Of a DNA stretch of 64,000 nucleotides, positions 51,855 to 62,738 are shown piece after piece; position 1 is the first letter of the stretch, and each line of letters begins with the position of its first letter. This DNA is from Echinostoma caproni. Taxonomy: Eukaryota > Platyhelminthes > Trematoda > Plagiorchiida > Echinostomatidae. The position numbers and the translations under genes were made by a program. Location: positions 95,185 to 159,184 of the forward strand of contig UZAN01039379.1 in NCBI GenBank assembly GCA_900618425.1, given 5' to 3'. The notes under the pieces are model-generated. The model was not told the DNA's origin. It did no database searches and saw only the letters and a list, made by a program, of their open reading frames with translations.

Positions 51855-52392
51855 GTTGAAATATTCCCTTTGTTCATTGAAAAGACAATTGAAGCAAAAG
51901 ATTCTGTTCGATTATATATTCACCAGTTTCTACATAAATTTACAAACACAGGGTGACAACAAGACATAGGATAAAAGCATTTAAAGAAAGCGCATTTGTG
52001 TTCGTCACAATGGGATCTCAAGCGGCGCGGTACCGATCCACCAAAAACGAAGCCCCAATGCATTGTCCAGCGCGACGAGCAAAAACGACGACATAACATT
52101 GATAGGCAAATGGAAGCAAATACAACGAACTTTCCGGCAGAAGAGAAAGTCTGACAACTTCCCGAGCAAAAGACCATTTAACACGCTCCAACTTACGTCA
52201 AAGAAGGGTGTCGGTACATTCTTTCAAAATGGAGTCCCCAAAGCAAACAATTCACATTTCATACTGATGAGCTCAACATAGTCTGCCTAGCCAACTGAGG
52301 CAAATTATATTATACACAGCCGACGCAGCCGATATTCGGATCGAAAATCAAAAGTGGAATATTGACTGGCAATGTTGCTATATCGTGTAAAT

Positions 52393-52632
52393 GGGAAATG
52401 AAAAGCGGCCTGTTCGACTACCTGGTGGACTAGTGGTTAGCATGCTTGCGTTCTGCCTGTGAGGTCCCCGGTTCGATCCCCGGTTGAGTCGATTGATTCG
52501 AACAGCTGATGAAACCCACCCAGATCGAAACACCAATCCAGTGCTTCCTAGCTTTCTAGTTCGCGCCTCATTTGCTATATACACAACGAATTTACCTTTA
52601 AAATTGAATAAAATCCTCCATTACTCAAATGA
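52393..52632 (+). mobile_element. tRNA-headed hammerhead SINE family A, copy 2
   Basis: The tRNA-like head is the clearest in the window: 'ggactagtggttagcatgct' (A box) and 'ggttcgatccccgg' (B box), resembling tRNA-Glu-type D and T arms. A hammerhead-like segment follows at 52499-52544, then the family 3' part ('cgaatttacctttaaaattg', 'atcctccattactc'). The T stem pairs poorly, so it is tRNA-derived rather than a working tRNA gene. Confidence 0.8.
52499..52544 (+). ncRNA. Hammerhead ribozyme motif, SINE A copy 2 (degenerate)
   Basis: CTGATGA and GAAA cores are kept, but stem II (AACC/AGAT) and stem I (GAACAG against CAGTGC) no longer pair, and stem III is altered. It is almost certainly inactive. 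Confidence 0.55.
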
Positions 52633-53599
52633 AAAAAGTAATATCTGCACCCTGAGGAGACATAACCAGAAAACACAATTTGAATTACCATTCATCGGAA
52701 TAAAACATCAAAACTGATTGATCATTTTGCGAAAGCAAAACATTGATGTTTCAAAAACCACTTAAACATCACAATATAAACAGTAACAACAGAGTAAACC
52801 ACAACAGAAGTTTACATCAAGTAATCTCTTATTTTACTAAAAATTTGCCAGAAAATCACGACCTTGGCCGCTAAAAGCCGTTGTATTCTTTGAGCTTGGC
52901 ACGCATTCAAAAAATAAAGAAAACTGGGAGCAACAGTCATCACGTGTTTTTAATTCGTCAGGGCACTCGGTAGTCGTGCTGAATGGGATTTCGACAAACC
53001 AATGTAGACCACGGTCATACATATCCGCAGTAGCAACAATTCTATGCTCATTTCATCGGCGTGAGCTGAGAAAACACGAACTCTAATACAAGTCAGCCAA
53101 GAAGCGGCTTTGATTAGCCCCACGGGAGGGACGGGAATGAACATTTCGTAACTACACAATCACCCTTCTGTGGAAATGGCATGATATAAACTAATAAGAA
53201 TGATGATACCTTGTGTACACAAACAAATTGCGTTAATTCAGTAAAATGTGTGTTTTACCATCTCTGCGACAAGATCGGCGTTAGTAAGAAACCGTGCCAA
53301 GTACGGTATTACAAAAGACTTTGTGGTGCGTGCTGCTATATGCCTACACTTGGAGCGAGTGCTAGATATAGAGATATACTTAGCAAGATAAGAGTACAGT
53401 GGGTGGGATGGATCTAGTGGTATTTCAGTAGATGGCTTCTGGCAAACCTGCATAACTGCACATGTTTGTGATATATGCCTTTGTGTCCGCATAAGCTTTT
53501 GATGGATGTAGGTATGAGATCGAAGTTTTTGATTAAAAGACTCGGAAAAAACATGGGGATGAATAGAGCCAGTATTGAAGGATACAAGACAAGATAAAG

Positions 53600-54674
53600 C
53601 CTTTTATTAGGGGATTTGTTTTAGATAGCATTTTTAAACGAATAATGTAAAACAAGAGTTTCCTGACTTTGTGAAATATCTCAACGATTTGAGGAGATCA
53701 AGAAAGATTACGCAAAACGGAGACTCCGACGTATTCGATGGGGCATGATCTGAAAAATTGTTCTTCATTGATAATGACATGCTGGTTTTCATCAAATCAA
53801 TGTATTGGTCGCCCTTCTGCAAAGAAACCAAGACAACTTTACACTTGGAAGGATTCATTCTAAGGTTCCATTGTAAAGACTAGTCGGTGCGCAGTGAAAT
53901 ATTCTGGATGAGTTTGGAATACATGGAAAAATTGGAAAACTTCATGTCATAAACTACGTCATCGGCACACGCATTGAGAAAACAATCATCAAAAACAGGC
54001 ATGGAAGAAATATGAGGTGTAAACAGGAAGGGGGAGAGAATACACCTTGAGTGGCGAGTAAGAGTGAAGAGTTGTGACCCTTATATTTAGTAAACAGTAA
54101 TCGATGGTAAAATGATTACCTAACAGATTGGTAATATCTGGTTGAATACTCTTCTCAGAAAGATTGCAAAGAAGTTTGGGCCTATCAATACAAATGTAGG
54201 CGTCACTATAAGTAAAGAAACACAGCCGAAACGCTTTACGTTCACCATCTAGGGAAGAAGAAAATGATGAATGAGGGATGCCAGCGCATCGATGGTCGAC
54301 CTAAAACTGCGATAGGCAAATTGAGTGGGATCAGGTGCATTCAGCTGGGACACCATCTTCTGTAGTGAAATCTTTTCCAGGACTTTCAAACCAACAGATG
54401 CGCAAGGAATTGGGCGATATTTAGACGTTCCCTTTTTTGGGTACTGGACTGATGAAGGCCACTCTCCCGGAGTCAGGAATGCAGTGCTGAGTAAAGCACA
54501 GCTTGAGCAGCTCGGTAGAACAGGGCATAGGGAAACTAAACATTCTTTAAACACCACAGATGGCAGTCTATCAGTACCGCATGCTTTAGTGGACTTCTGA
54601 ATGATGGCAGTTCTGAATACTTCTGTTTGATCCGTAACTAAATGAAAAACATTAAGAGGACGACTGCTTTGCAT
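53600..54674 (-). pseudogene. LINE reverse transcriptase domain (broken)
   Basis: The open stretch 54674-54249 shows 'YPKKGTSKYRPIPCAS' (fingers region), 'LKVLEKISLQKM', and 'DPTQFAYRSFRSTIDAL'. Beyond it, another frame gives 'LCFFTYSDAYICIDRPKLL', where the first catalytic Asp of the F-x-D-Y motif is not in place. A further frame gives 'CADDVVYDMKF', which keeps the A-D-D catalytic pair, followed by 'NPSKCKVVLV'. The enzyme would copy element RNA at a nicked target. It is now split over several frames and cannot be active. Confidence 0.82.
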
Positions 54675-55177
54675 GAAACAGGGGCGTCGGTTTCAGTATT
54701 ATTGAATTGGTGATCTAGATCGTCCACTTTGAGAAGGAAGAACATTTCTCATGTATCGTGACAATTCCTGTTAACCAGTAGTGCATACACATAAGCGGCG
54801 TTTAATCTCCGCAGTTCCGCCCTACATGCTTTCCGGTTTTCTCTTTTTCTGGCATTGAAAGCTTGTTATGTCTTTTGACGTAATTGGCTAAGTATTGGCT
54901 ACGTATAAAGTTTCTCACGGGCAGCAGGTATCGTGACAGAACTTCAAATATTCAGTCAGGTTATCACAAAATATAGAGGTGCCATGGTGTACAAATAGAA
55001 AGAAATCTGTTTGAGTTAATTTATTTTTGTCTGACGAGTTTTTTGGGCTGACATGGACGCTGACGAGGACAACGATCACGATACCGAGTGATTGAATCTA
55101 CTTAAGAACCGGTCAGAAAGCTAGAAACATTCTGTAATCCAAGGGTAGTCAAAAACGTGACATCAAACCTATTGAAG

Positions 55178-55645
55178 TCAACACACGATGCAAAGAGAAG
55201 ATTCTACGTAATTAAGTAAAAAAAATGTCTGTGAACTCGGTAAAATGATCAGTGGAACAAGAGGAGAAATGTCAACGTTACGAAAGATAATAATCCGGTA
55301 GTTACTGAGGTTTTTAGGTCTACATTTGTACAGAGAAGTACTGATGACAATAGTAGAATACACGAAAACCCGTTTGCGTGTTTTGCACCAATCGTCATTT
55401 AGCTATATGATAACACCCTCGCATCGTTTATGAACCGTAACGGGTCAGCCAACTAGAGAGATGAAAAAGCTGACGATTTTGACAAAGTCATCATCAATTT
55501 CATTGTGGAGCCAGCTCTCCCGAAGCATTACGATTCCAACCTTTCAGTATCCACGTGTCCGTATCCGATCTATTACTTCTGCCATATTACCAAGCAAGGA
55601 GCGCATATTTCCACCGACGATTGCTGGAATGCAGATGTCAGAAAG
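55178..55645 (-). pseudogene. LINE apurinic-type endonuclease domain (broken)
   Basis: Minus-strand translation gives 'GNMRSLLGNMAEVIDRI', 'MLRESWLHNEIDDDFVKI', 'KRCEGVII', 'LNDDWCKT' and 'STSLYKCRPKNLSNYRIIIF'. These follow the order of CR1-type endonucleases (N-x-R-S-L, E-x-W-L, K-R-x-G-G, N-x-x-W-C, C-R-P-x-x-L-P). In-frame stops occur at several points. The C-terminal SDH motif was not located. The plus strand is also open at 55461-55772, which I treat as a shadow. Confidence 0.7.
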
Positions 55646-56111
55646 TGAGCGTTTGCGTAGTGGGACTTGGCGATCTAGCTCTGTGTTTTCTATGAAATCT
55701 TTTTTGACTTTCGTAAATTTTTACCATAGGAAGGTGAAATCCACTGACCGCAAAGTGGGACTTGCTCCATGAATGCAACAGATTATTTCAAAAAAGCTAT
55801 GATGATCATAATCGTACAACGTTTCTATGACAACGAAGAACTTGGGGTATGCATTATTGCAGAGTAGAATATCAACAAGAAGATTATTTAAAATCTCGTG
55901 CCAAGTTTTTCATGTGTATGGAAGTTTTAAGATGGGTTGGATGAAGCACTCAGTATTTGACAAGTATGAATAAATATCATTCATAAGGGTAGTATTTTTA
56001 ACCCGGGCGATACTAAGACTTTCCGCCTCATTTTACTCTTAATAAATGTTTAGCCGAAAGTCATTACTGCGGCTCACTATCTGGAAACTATGCAGCTAAT
56101 CTAAACGGCTG

Positions 56112-56365
56112 TGATCCCGAATATGATTTCAAACGTGAATTCGTCGTGCATAAAGCAAATGAAGCGTGAACTAAAAAGCTAGGAAGCACGGAGCAGCTGT
56201 TTCGACCTGGTTGGGTCTCATCAGTAGTGCGAATCAAACGACTCAACTGGAGATCGAACCGGGGAACTCAAAGGCAGAACGTGAGTATACTACCCACTGA
56301 ACCACCGAACAGTGGATCAGATGGAAAACGGACTGATCAGCCAAATTCGGATGATCAGGATATGC
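56112..56365 (-). mobile_element. tRNA-headed hammerhead SINE family A, copy 3
   Basis: On the minus strand it repeats copy 1 almost base for base: 'catccgaatttggctgatca', 'ggtggttcagtgggtag', 'ggttcgatctccagttgag', the hammerhead at 56186-56230, then 'cgacgaattcacgtttgaaa'. It lies head to head with copy 4, with about 100 bases between them. Confidence 0.8.
56186..56230 (-). ncRNA. Hammerhead ribozyme motif, SINE A copy 3
   Basis: The CTGATGA core, stem II GACC/GGTC and GAAA are all intact. Stem I keeps GCAC/GTGC with two mispairs next to the core. The cleavage triplet reads CTC rather than GTC, which still fits the N-U-H rule. Residual activity is possible but stem I is weak. Confidence 0.75.
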
Positions 56366-56465
56366 ACTAAACCCAGCTTTGCGAGCTTGTTGCGAGCCGC
56401 AGACCGTGCTCATCTCAGCACTGGCCTCCGAGTTATGACTCAGTTGGTGTAAATAGTGTAAATAG

Positions 56466-56700
56466 AAAATGAAAAACGGTCTGATCAGCTGCCCGATGGC
56501 TAAGTGGGTAGTAGGATTTCGTTCTTCCGGTGAAGTCCTGGGTTGGATCTCCAGGTGGATGGATTGGTTTGCACTGCTGATGAGACCCAACCAGGTAGAA
56601 ACAGCTGTCCAGTGCTTCTTAGCTTTCCAGTTCACGCTTCATTTGCTATACACGACGAATTTACCTTTGAAATTGAACCGAATATGATTGAAAATGAAAC
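56466..56700 (+). mobile_element. tRNA-headed hammerhead SINE family A, copy 4
   Basis: 'gatggctaagtgggtagta' (A-box region) and a decayed B box ('gggttggatctcc') are followed by the hammerhead at 56571-56615 and the family tail ('cgacgaatttacctttgaaa'). It lies on the opposite strand to copy 3, so together they form an imperfect palindrome of about 590 bases. Confidence 0.78.
56571..56615 (+). ncRNA. Hammerhead ribozyme motif, SINE A copy 4 (one closing-pair change)
   Basis: Stem I is perfect (GCACTG/CAGTGC). The CTGATGA core and GAAA are intact. Stem III is the palindrome ACAGCTGT, and the cleavage triplet GTC lies directly before CAGTGC. The only clear flaw is at the base of stem II: the C before GAAA is A, so the G-C pair next to the core is lost. 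This is the most complete hammerhead in family A and shows the ancestral layout. Confidence 0.82.
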
Positions 56701-58025
56701 ATTGGAAAATCAAACTGCCTGTACCACTCTTTTGGATGAATGTACATTGTGTTTCTATTCCACCGCAACTTGCTTTTGTAGTTGCCGCGGTTCATGCTGT
56801 GAACCGGTTGGAAGATCCTATTCTACATCTGTCCAATGATTTTGCATGCAGCAGATTACCAATGCAGCTAGAAGCATAAATGTTAGAATGCGCATTCTGC
56901 TCACAGTTTCTCGTTAGCAGTACTGTGGTGTTAGTTATTGTGATTTGGACTAACCGTCTTTCATCTTCACGCAAAATCCTCAATGTACCCAGATTGTTTA
57001 GCTAACTGGATAAACTGAGGATTGTGCGTGAAGATTAATTCTGAAGGCTGGTCAGCCCATATCAAATCCAATTCATATCCATATAAAGTCCTCGTTCTAA
57101 GATAAATGATCGACATTGGTCATCAGGTTTGATCAGTTGGTTAGGTGACGGATGAGTGAAATTTGTCTGTTTTTACCTTCGACAACATTCTACAGTAACC
57201 AACGATTCAGTCATTACCGCAATAGGCCTTAGTGGAACCCGCACCATAGTATCTATAGTTCTAATAGAGAACATACCACCTTACTTGCTTTTTTTTCATC
57301 AAATACCGATGGATGAGGATGCGATACACTATTCAGCGCTTCCCTACTTACGCTTGCTCGCTTGTTCTCATGATTAAACCACCCCCAGTGACCGCATGTG
57401 TTTATCTTCATCCCACTGTTAGGCAGATAAACCCAGGGTTACCTAGCGTTTTGGGTTGTCCTATGGCTTCGTACTGCCATACACGCCCATTGAACGGATC
57501 ATTCAGTGCTATCTTCTTCATTGCTCTCACCATATGCTGCTGTCATTGGTCCCGATGACTTTGGAATGCTACAGCCAATTTGCATTGGGTGGGATAGGAG
57601 GAAAAGTTTTACGGGCATGAGCAACAGCTAATTCCTTTTGTGTAAGCTATTAAACGTGTTACCCATAATAGGACTAAGGAAAAGCCGCAATTCCTAACCG
57701 AGTCCTCTTACATGCATCCTCCTGGTAGTGAACACAACTGGTTGTTGTTCAATAAATGTTCTGCCTTGTGGGCTGGGGATATACAACTTATCTACGCTAC
57801 TGATTGGTTCGGGGAACTTGTTTACAACTACTTCATCATCATAGTGGAGAAAGATAGAATGTTCAGGCGCGAGAAAAGTTTGACGCATTCAGTTTTCCCA
57901 TAATGGAAGAACAGTAATTCGAAGCGAAGCTTGGTTAACCATCTATAACCGTCTGGAAGACATCGCACAGTAACTGCGTGCTATTGACGTCCTCTTACTG
58001 ATTAAAAACAGCTAAGGGATAATGT
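56701..58025. other. Intergenic DNA, no recognised gene
   Basis: Overlapping short frames only. 'atccatataaagtcct' near 57077 also occurs near 47755, suggesting a minor shared repeat. Nothing else was recognised. Confidence 0.35.
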
Positions 58026-58052
58026 TCAGAGGCAATGAAACCAGGTTGTAAT

Positions 58053-58083
58053 GGTAGTAGTAGTAGTAGTAGTAGTAGTAGTA
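58053..58083. repeat. (TAG)n microsatellite
   Basis: About ten TAG triplets. On the minus strand this is (CTA)n, lying at the end of a non-coding block with AATAAA at about 58220-58230. It may be the short-repeat tail of a minus-strand retroelement. Confidence 0.9.
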
Positions 58084-59757
58084 ATACGCACGGAATTTGG
58101 AACACCAACCACGCAATATGAATTACCGGACCCGAATCGATAATCAGCTATCACGGACTGGATTGCAGAAGCAATGTCCCACGAGACGCGAGGAAAACGC
58201 CAGAGGACAGGCAGAAAGTAATTCATTTATTGGAAGAAATGAAGGTGTTTAAATAATATGTACAAAGGGAGATTATTGGCTACCAGGGCTTCCACCAATG
58301 AGATTGCAGCATTGCTTGCATAATCTTGCTTCTGTCTGCATTGTCTAGGATTGGCTGGCACCATCCACCAATGACGTGTATTCAGAAGCTATGCACGTGC
58401 ACGTCAACATTCAAACTTGATTGATCGCCAATGTCCTGAAACTGTAACGCGCCGCTCCAGAGTAGGCGCCATCGTGTAGGCCTGGATCACCACACAGGTC
58501 TAGCTTACAAATATCATTTCAATTCATCCAGGTTGCTCTCATAACAATGACTCAGTTTATTACACTGTTAGTTCAAGATATTAAAAATCCTGGTTGTTCA
58601 TTCAAAGTAATAAACTGTATGGGACAGAACAGTGATTGCATACTGTTACCGATAATGTCACTATTGGTTTCTATCGTTTACGTTATTCGACAAGTGAAAC
58701 GCAAGGTGATACAATGCTGTTTTTTGTCCCACAAGAGTGATGGTCGGATACGGAACTGTATCGAGGTAAACGGCTGAGAGCCAGTGGCTCAAATAGTAAA
58801 GATGATGAGACTTCAGTTTGAACCATTTGGGTATACTGGATGTACAGTTGTTAATTACCGACCAAAAGGAATACCTATATCGTGTGTATTCTGAGCTGAG
58901 GGATTTCTTATTGTTTTGTTCAGTTCGTTTATTGTCTAAAAAGTGGCGTCAAGGCCCTGCAGATTTTCAATACTAAAATGAACTGTCTCTATACGGACTT
59001 ACTTTATACATTTGTGTCGACCTGCACTCTGAAGAAGCTATCTAATAATCGCATTTAACTCGTTTTGTAACTGTCTCCGATATTTTCCAGGCCGTGGAAC
59101 CTCGTGATACACAATGGGAGGATGAAATCAACGAAACTTGTGTTATCACTCTCACGTAAAAATCAACTATGGAAGAATCTATTCTTCCATATTTAGCTTT
59201 CTCTCTAACCCATTTTTAAGCCCACTGACTAGTAGAAGCGACGCAATTTTCGAAACCTGTGAGATCCTTCAAAACCCGAAATGAGACTGCTAACAAAACC
59301 AGTTGAAGAGAGGTGATGATGAATTATGGTGGGTTGCTGTCTAGACGTGATCCAAAAAATGTATCCTGGGCTGGTTAGGATAAGGACGACATGGGAACAC
59401 TAACTGGCCTGAGTGCAGATCCACTTTCAGCTGATCGACTAATGCTAGTACAGGTTAGCTGAATAACCAGCTATCATTGAGAGTAAGGTTTTGAAAATCT
59501 AGTCCATGTGTTCCATGACGAAATACAAAAAAATGAAGCTGTCTCTCGTCTTTGTAAATTTTGATTACGAAATGTTTTACTAATGTACGATAATCCTATC
59601 TAGCAAGTTCCCAATGATATTCGGTTTTCTCCAATACATCGTGAGTGTTGGATTGTTACAGAGAATGCGATCCAATGAATTTGGATCTCGTAAGCTTGGG
59701 ATCGATTTTTGGGGTGATCAGGCCTCAGGACTTGATTGTGCCACGCAAATGGTACAC
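58084..59757. other. Intergenic DNA, no recognised gene
   Basis: 58084-58520 reads like non-coding repeat sequence but I cannot name it. A weak tRNA-like string ('cagtggctcaaatagta' near 58780, 'agtttgaaccat' near 58815) may be an old SINE head. Nothing else was recognised. Confidence 0.35.
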
Positions 59758-59882
59758 TACAGACAGACAGACGGATAGATTGACAGACGGACAGACAGTC
59801 AGACGGACAGACAGAAAGACGGACGGATGAACGGATAAACAAACTGACAGATAGACAGAGAGACAGACGGACAGACAGATGG
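59758..59882. repeat. (ACAG/ACGG)n microsatellite
   Basis: An imperfect tetranucleotide array of ACAG, ACGG and ATAG units. It directly follows, on the minus strand, the end of an endonuclease relic. The open frames through it encode only low-complexity Cys-Leu-Ser-Val repeats and are not genes. Confidence 0.93.
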
Positions 59883-60350
59883 AGTTGTGTCGTGCTTTTA
59901 GAAAGCCAACCGAGGCACATGGATAGCATGGCACAAACTAATGCGTGATCGGATTCAAGAGGAGTGCTCCAGTACGACCAGCAGTCCTGTGGGCAGCCCC
60001 GCAAATTGTGCCTTATGGCGATGTTGTCGATTTGCGTTCGTCGCCGGTTTGTGGAGGGCGGACGCCAAGTGGCTTGCCGGNATCTAGTCCAGGTGGACCT
60101 CATTAGAAGTCATTTGGCCAGCTGGCAAAACCGGAAGCTGCAGCCGTATAGTCCCCAGAGAGGCGCAGGTTAAACTTCAAATATGGGTTTGAAGAGGATG
60201 TCAATCAGATAACGAATCTGGGGACTTGAGTGCGAGTATCTTGGATACAATGCACATCGATGGATAGGGTCTCCACTGTACGAGCTAAATGCGCCTGTTA
60301 GACTATACGCATCAGAGTAGGCGGTATATGTGGCTAGTTTGAATGGTCTT
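59883..60350 (-). mobile_element. RTE-like LINE endonuclease relic
   Basis: The minus strand gives 'RRPFKLATYT' at the start (family: F-K-L-A-T-x-N-V-R-T-L), then in a second frame 'LARTVETLSIDVHCIQDTR' (family: C-x-Q-E-T-R, the metal-binding Glu here being Asp) and 'NPYLKFNLRLSGD'. Then 'RRRTQIDNIAI' and 'LESDHALVCA' follow in order, the last being the catalytic S-D-H motif. The enzyme nicks target DNA for LINE insertion. The middle is shortened and the frame changes, so it is dead. An RTE/SR2-like origin is inferred from the motif wording. A single N lies at 60081. Confidence 0.72.
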
Positions 60351-62738
60351 CGACGATAAGGAAAGGATTCAGCTGGTGGATGATTCGGTGAGACTTTGGC
60401 GGGACAAGAGAGAAAGTGATAAAGTTTGTATCTAAGGCACTCGTGTAAGTGCCGCTGTCTGAAGAACCCGAGAGAGGTATGTTAGGAAGTTAAGGATAAA
60501 ATATGAGAGGACTGGGGAAACGTGGTGTGTAGAATAAATTCTGCCTCATATTGACACTTCATATGCACTCACCCCGCACCACTATCCTATTTTCCATTGT
60601 CCTCCTTTGACCCTGTATTGTTGATTTCATCCCCCATTGATCCGTGCCTGTGACTATTCTCCACGCCGTTTACACATATGCACGCCCTGTTGGTATACTT
60701 GCTCTATTACGTTGTCCTCTGTCGGTCTCATCCATCGACCCGTTCCGATGATCGACTGATTCTGACACCTGTGTACACACACACGCACACACCTACACCG
60801 ATTTACCGCACTGTCCTGTCACGGCGGGTCCCGNNNNGGTCCCGATGACTAACATTCTTACCCACTGTGTTTTGATTGGTTCCCTCTAGGTCACTTCCCA
60901 CCATTGACTGCCACAGATTCATGTGATCTTGTTTGACATTGTTTGGTGTACTCGTTCCATTGTCACCGCACTGCGCGCTTGCTTGCCCACAGTTCTTGCT
61001 TGTCGCATTACTGTCTTCACAGATTCCGGTGTTTGTTAATCGGCTAGTGTCACAGTTTGAGGTTTGCATATTTTACACTATTGTAATCTGTATTTCAGTA
61101 CCGCTTCTGTAGAAGAAACCCATTTGTTGAAAGACACCATCTTCCGGTTCTTTTGCGCGTCACTTTATGTGGATCGTTGTAGCCTGTGAAGTCAATGGTG
61201 TGTACGGTGTATAATGCCTATCGCTCAGTAAAGAAACGTTAGACTGTCTAGTTGAGAAATTCATTAATGTAAACGTTGTGGGCTGTTGTGCCAGGTCATC
61301 ATCAGGTGCAGAGCGGGCCTTGTTCGAAGGAGTATCAAACCTTTGCGCAACCAGGGGCAGCAACAATATTCGCATGAACCGGTGGCCAGTATGTGGTTAA
61401 TTCGTCACTTCTGGAAGATCTATCTTATGAACAACGGATTTCGACAAGAGGCAATGGCGATATTAATTTGCGGTCAACACTCGCCACGTCACAGCTTGTC
61501 CACAGATATGATTGATATTTTGTCGAAGAACCTTTGCCAGGAGGTAAACTCATCACATCGTAGAGCATTGTTGCTAATCGTAGGTGATCACTTACTCGGG
61601 GGCCCAAGGCCTACGTTATTCATACTTAGCCGCAAGATGACTACCTTTACCCTATCCGTAACCCAGGGAGACGCTCGGAACCATATATGTAGCTCTGCTA
61701 CGTTCTACAAATTGGACGAATTGTTTGCCACCGTTCCACTGCCAGTCAATTAAGTGTCATCATTCCATCCGCGGATAGGAAAGTCAGAAAATTACTTTTT
61801 TCCATGACTTTTACCCTTGCGTAGATACAATAAGACTGGATTAACTCAATCATTAGTTCATCAAATTATCTCTTCAAAATTTCGAAATGTGTATAGTCGA
61901 TTGATCCCGGTGTGAGACGTTTAAGGGGTGGCACACCCATTGGGGATGATAAAGTTTGCCATGGGAGGTCGTGGACCAGCACAAATATCTTCTACACACA
62001 GGGATAGGATTTTGACTTCGAGTGCTTGCAAGGACACTGTGCTCAACTGTTCTGGATTATCTATATGGAATTTGGTACATCCGTCGAAAGGCGCATATTA
62101 AATCCCCCGAATGATTTGACTAGCGATGCAGGCAAGTGTCCTGATGTTCTCAAAGGTCATCGGGGAAACACCTATGTTGTGTGGACAATGTACCCAGTAC
62201 TACACCAACAGATGATTGACTTTACAGAAAAGCAGGTTGCAGAATCAGTCGCTCGGTCCTACAATCCAAAACACACAATCCATTTAGATGTGAATACATC
62301 TGTGGCGTGTGTAGCTCAGATTGTTCTGCCTATTGTCCACGAGTTGCTTCTTTAAATATGTTATACTTTCGCTTCAAATGCACACACTCTTGGGTTCTTC
62401 CTCGAGTCCCTACATCACCCATTAGGGATATCAGTTTTGTGAAGAAGTTCTCTTTAATAACTGACTTCTATCATAACTAGTGTGTGCTCGATAAACCAAA
62501 CGACGAATCCTATACATTTAAGAGGGACAACATTCTGAAAAGATTGTCCGTTCCATGCTTGCTTCCTTGTGAATCTATACCTGCTTGGCCTGAGTGTGTC
62601 TAGACAGGATAGATTATTATCTAGAACACAATTTCAGGTGAACACTAATTTTTAATCGCTCATAATCATGCCGTTACAGTTTCTGTGAGGGAGAAAACCT
62701 AGGGGTTGGAAAGATAAAAAGAAAATGCCAAAAATCGT
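60351..62738. other. Unassigned region with one small assembly gap
   Basis: Frames at 61286-61753 (plus, 155 codons), 62026-62355 (plus, 109 codons) and 60803-61069 (minus, 88 codons) are somewhat long for this window, but I recognise no domain in any of them. The surroundings are full of retroelements, so they may be decayed element sequence. An (AC)n run lies at about 60777-60792 and four N at 60834-60837. Confidence 0.35.
60834..60837. other. Four-base assembly gap
   Basis: NNNN lies between two copies of 'ggtcccg' (60827-60833 and 60838-60844). The repeat suggests two contig ends that overlap but were not merged. Confidence 0.95.

Larger units (their letters stand above)
53238..55650 (-). 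mobile_element. CR1/L2-like LINE, nearly complete coding region, degenerate
   Basis: In one orientation it carries an AP-type endonuclease (about 55645-55190), a connecting stretch (about 55190-54680), a reverse transcriptase (54674-53600) and a C-terminal tail to 53238 ('PYLARFLTNADLVAEMVKHT'). Frameshifts and stops break every part. The tail and the N-P-x-K-C segment match the fragment at 1-940, so the two copies belong to one family. The CR1/L2 placement rests on motif style: 'RESWLHNEI', 'NDDWCKT' and 'CRPKNL' in the endonuclease, 'QFAYRSFRST' in the RT. Both edges are close to SINE A copies. Confidence 0.82.

Noticed and set aside
51005..51877. Long frames on both strands through the N run
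   Set aside because: They are open only because N codons do not read as stops.
52403..52492. Possible functional tRNA gene
   Set aside because: A and B boxes are clear but the T stem and acceptor do not pair well, and the family repeats with a ribozyme downstream. It is a SINE head.
55461..55772. 103-codon plus-strand frame
   Set aside because: Shadow of the LINE endonuclease on the minus strand, which carries the recognisable motifs.
56243..56635. 130-codon minus-strand frame
   Set aside because: Spans two opposed SINE copies. Open by chance.
57300..57345. Possible further hammerhead ('gatggatgagg', then 'ttcagcgcttcc')
   Set aside because: Lacks GAAA and a paired stem II. Only the flanking words resemble SINE A.
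59725..59934. Cys-Leu-Ser-Val repeat protein
   Set aside because: Translation of the (ACAG)n microsatellite, not a gene.
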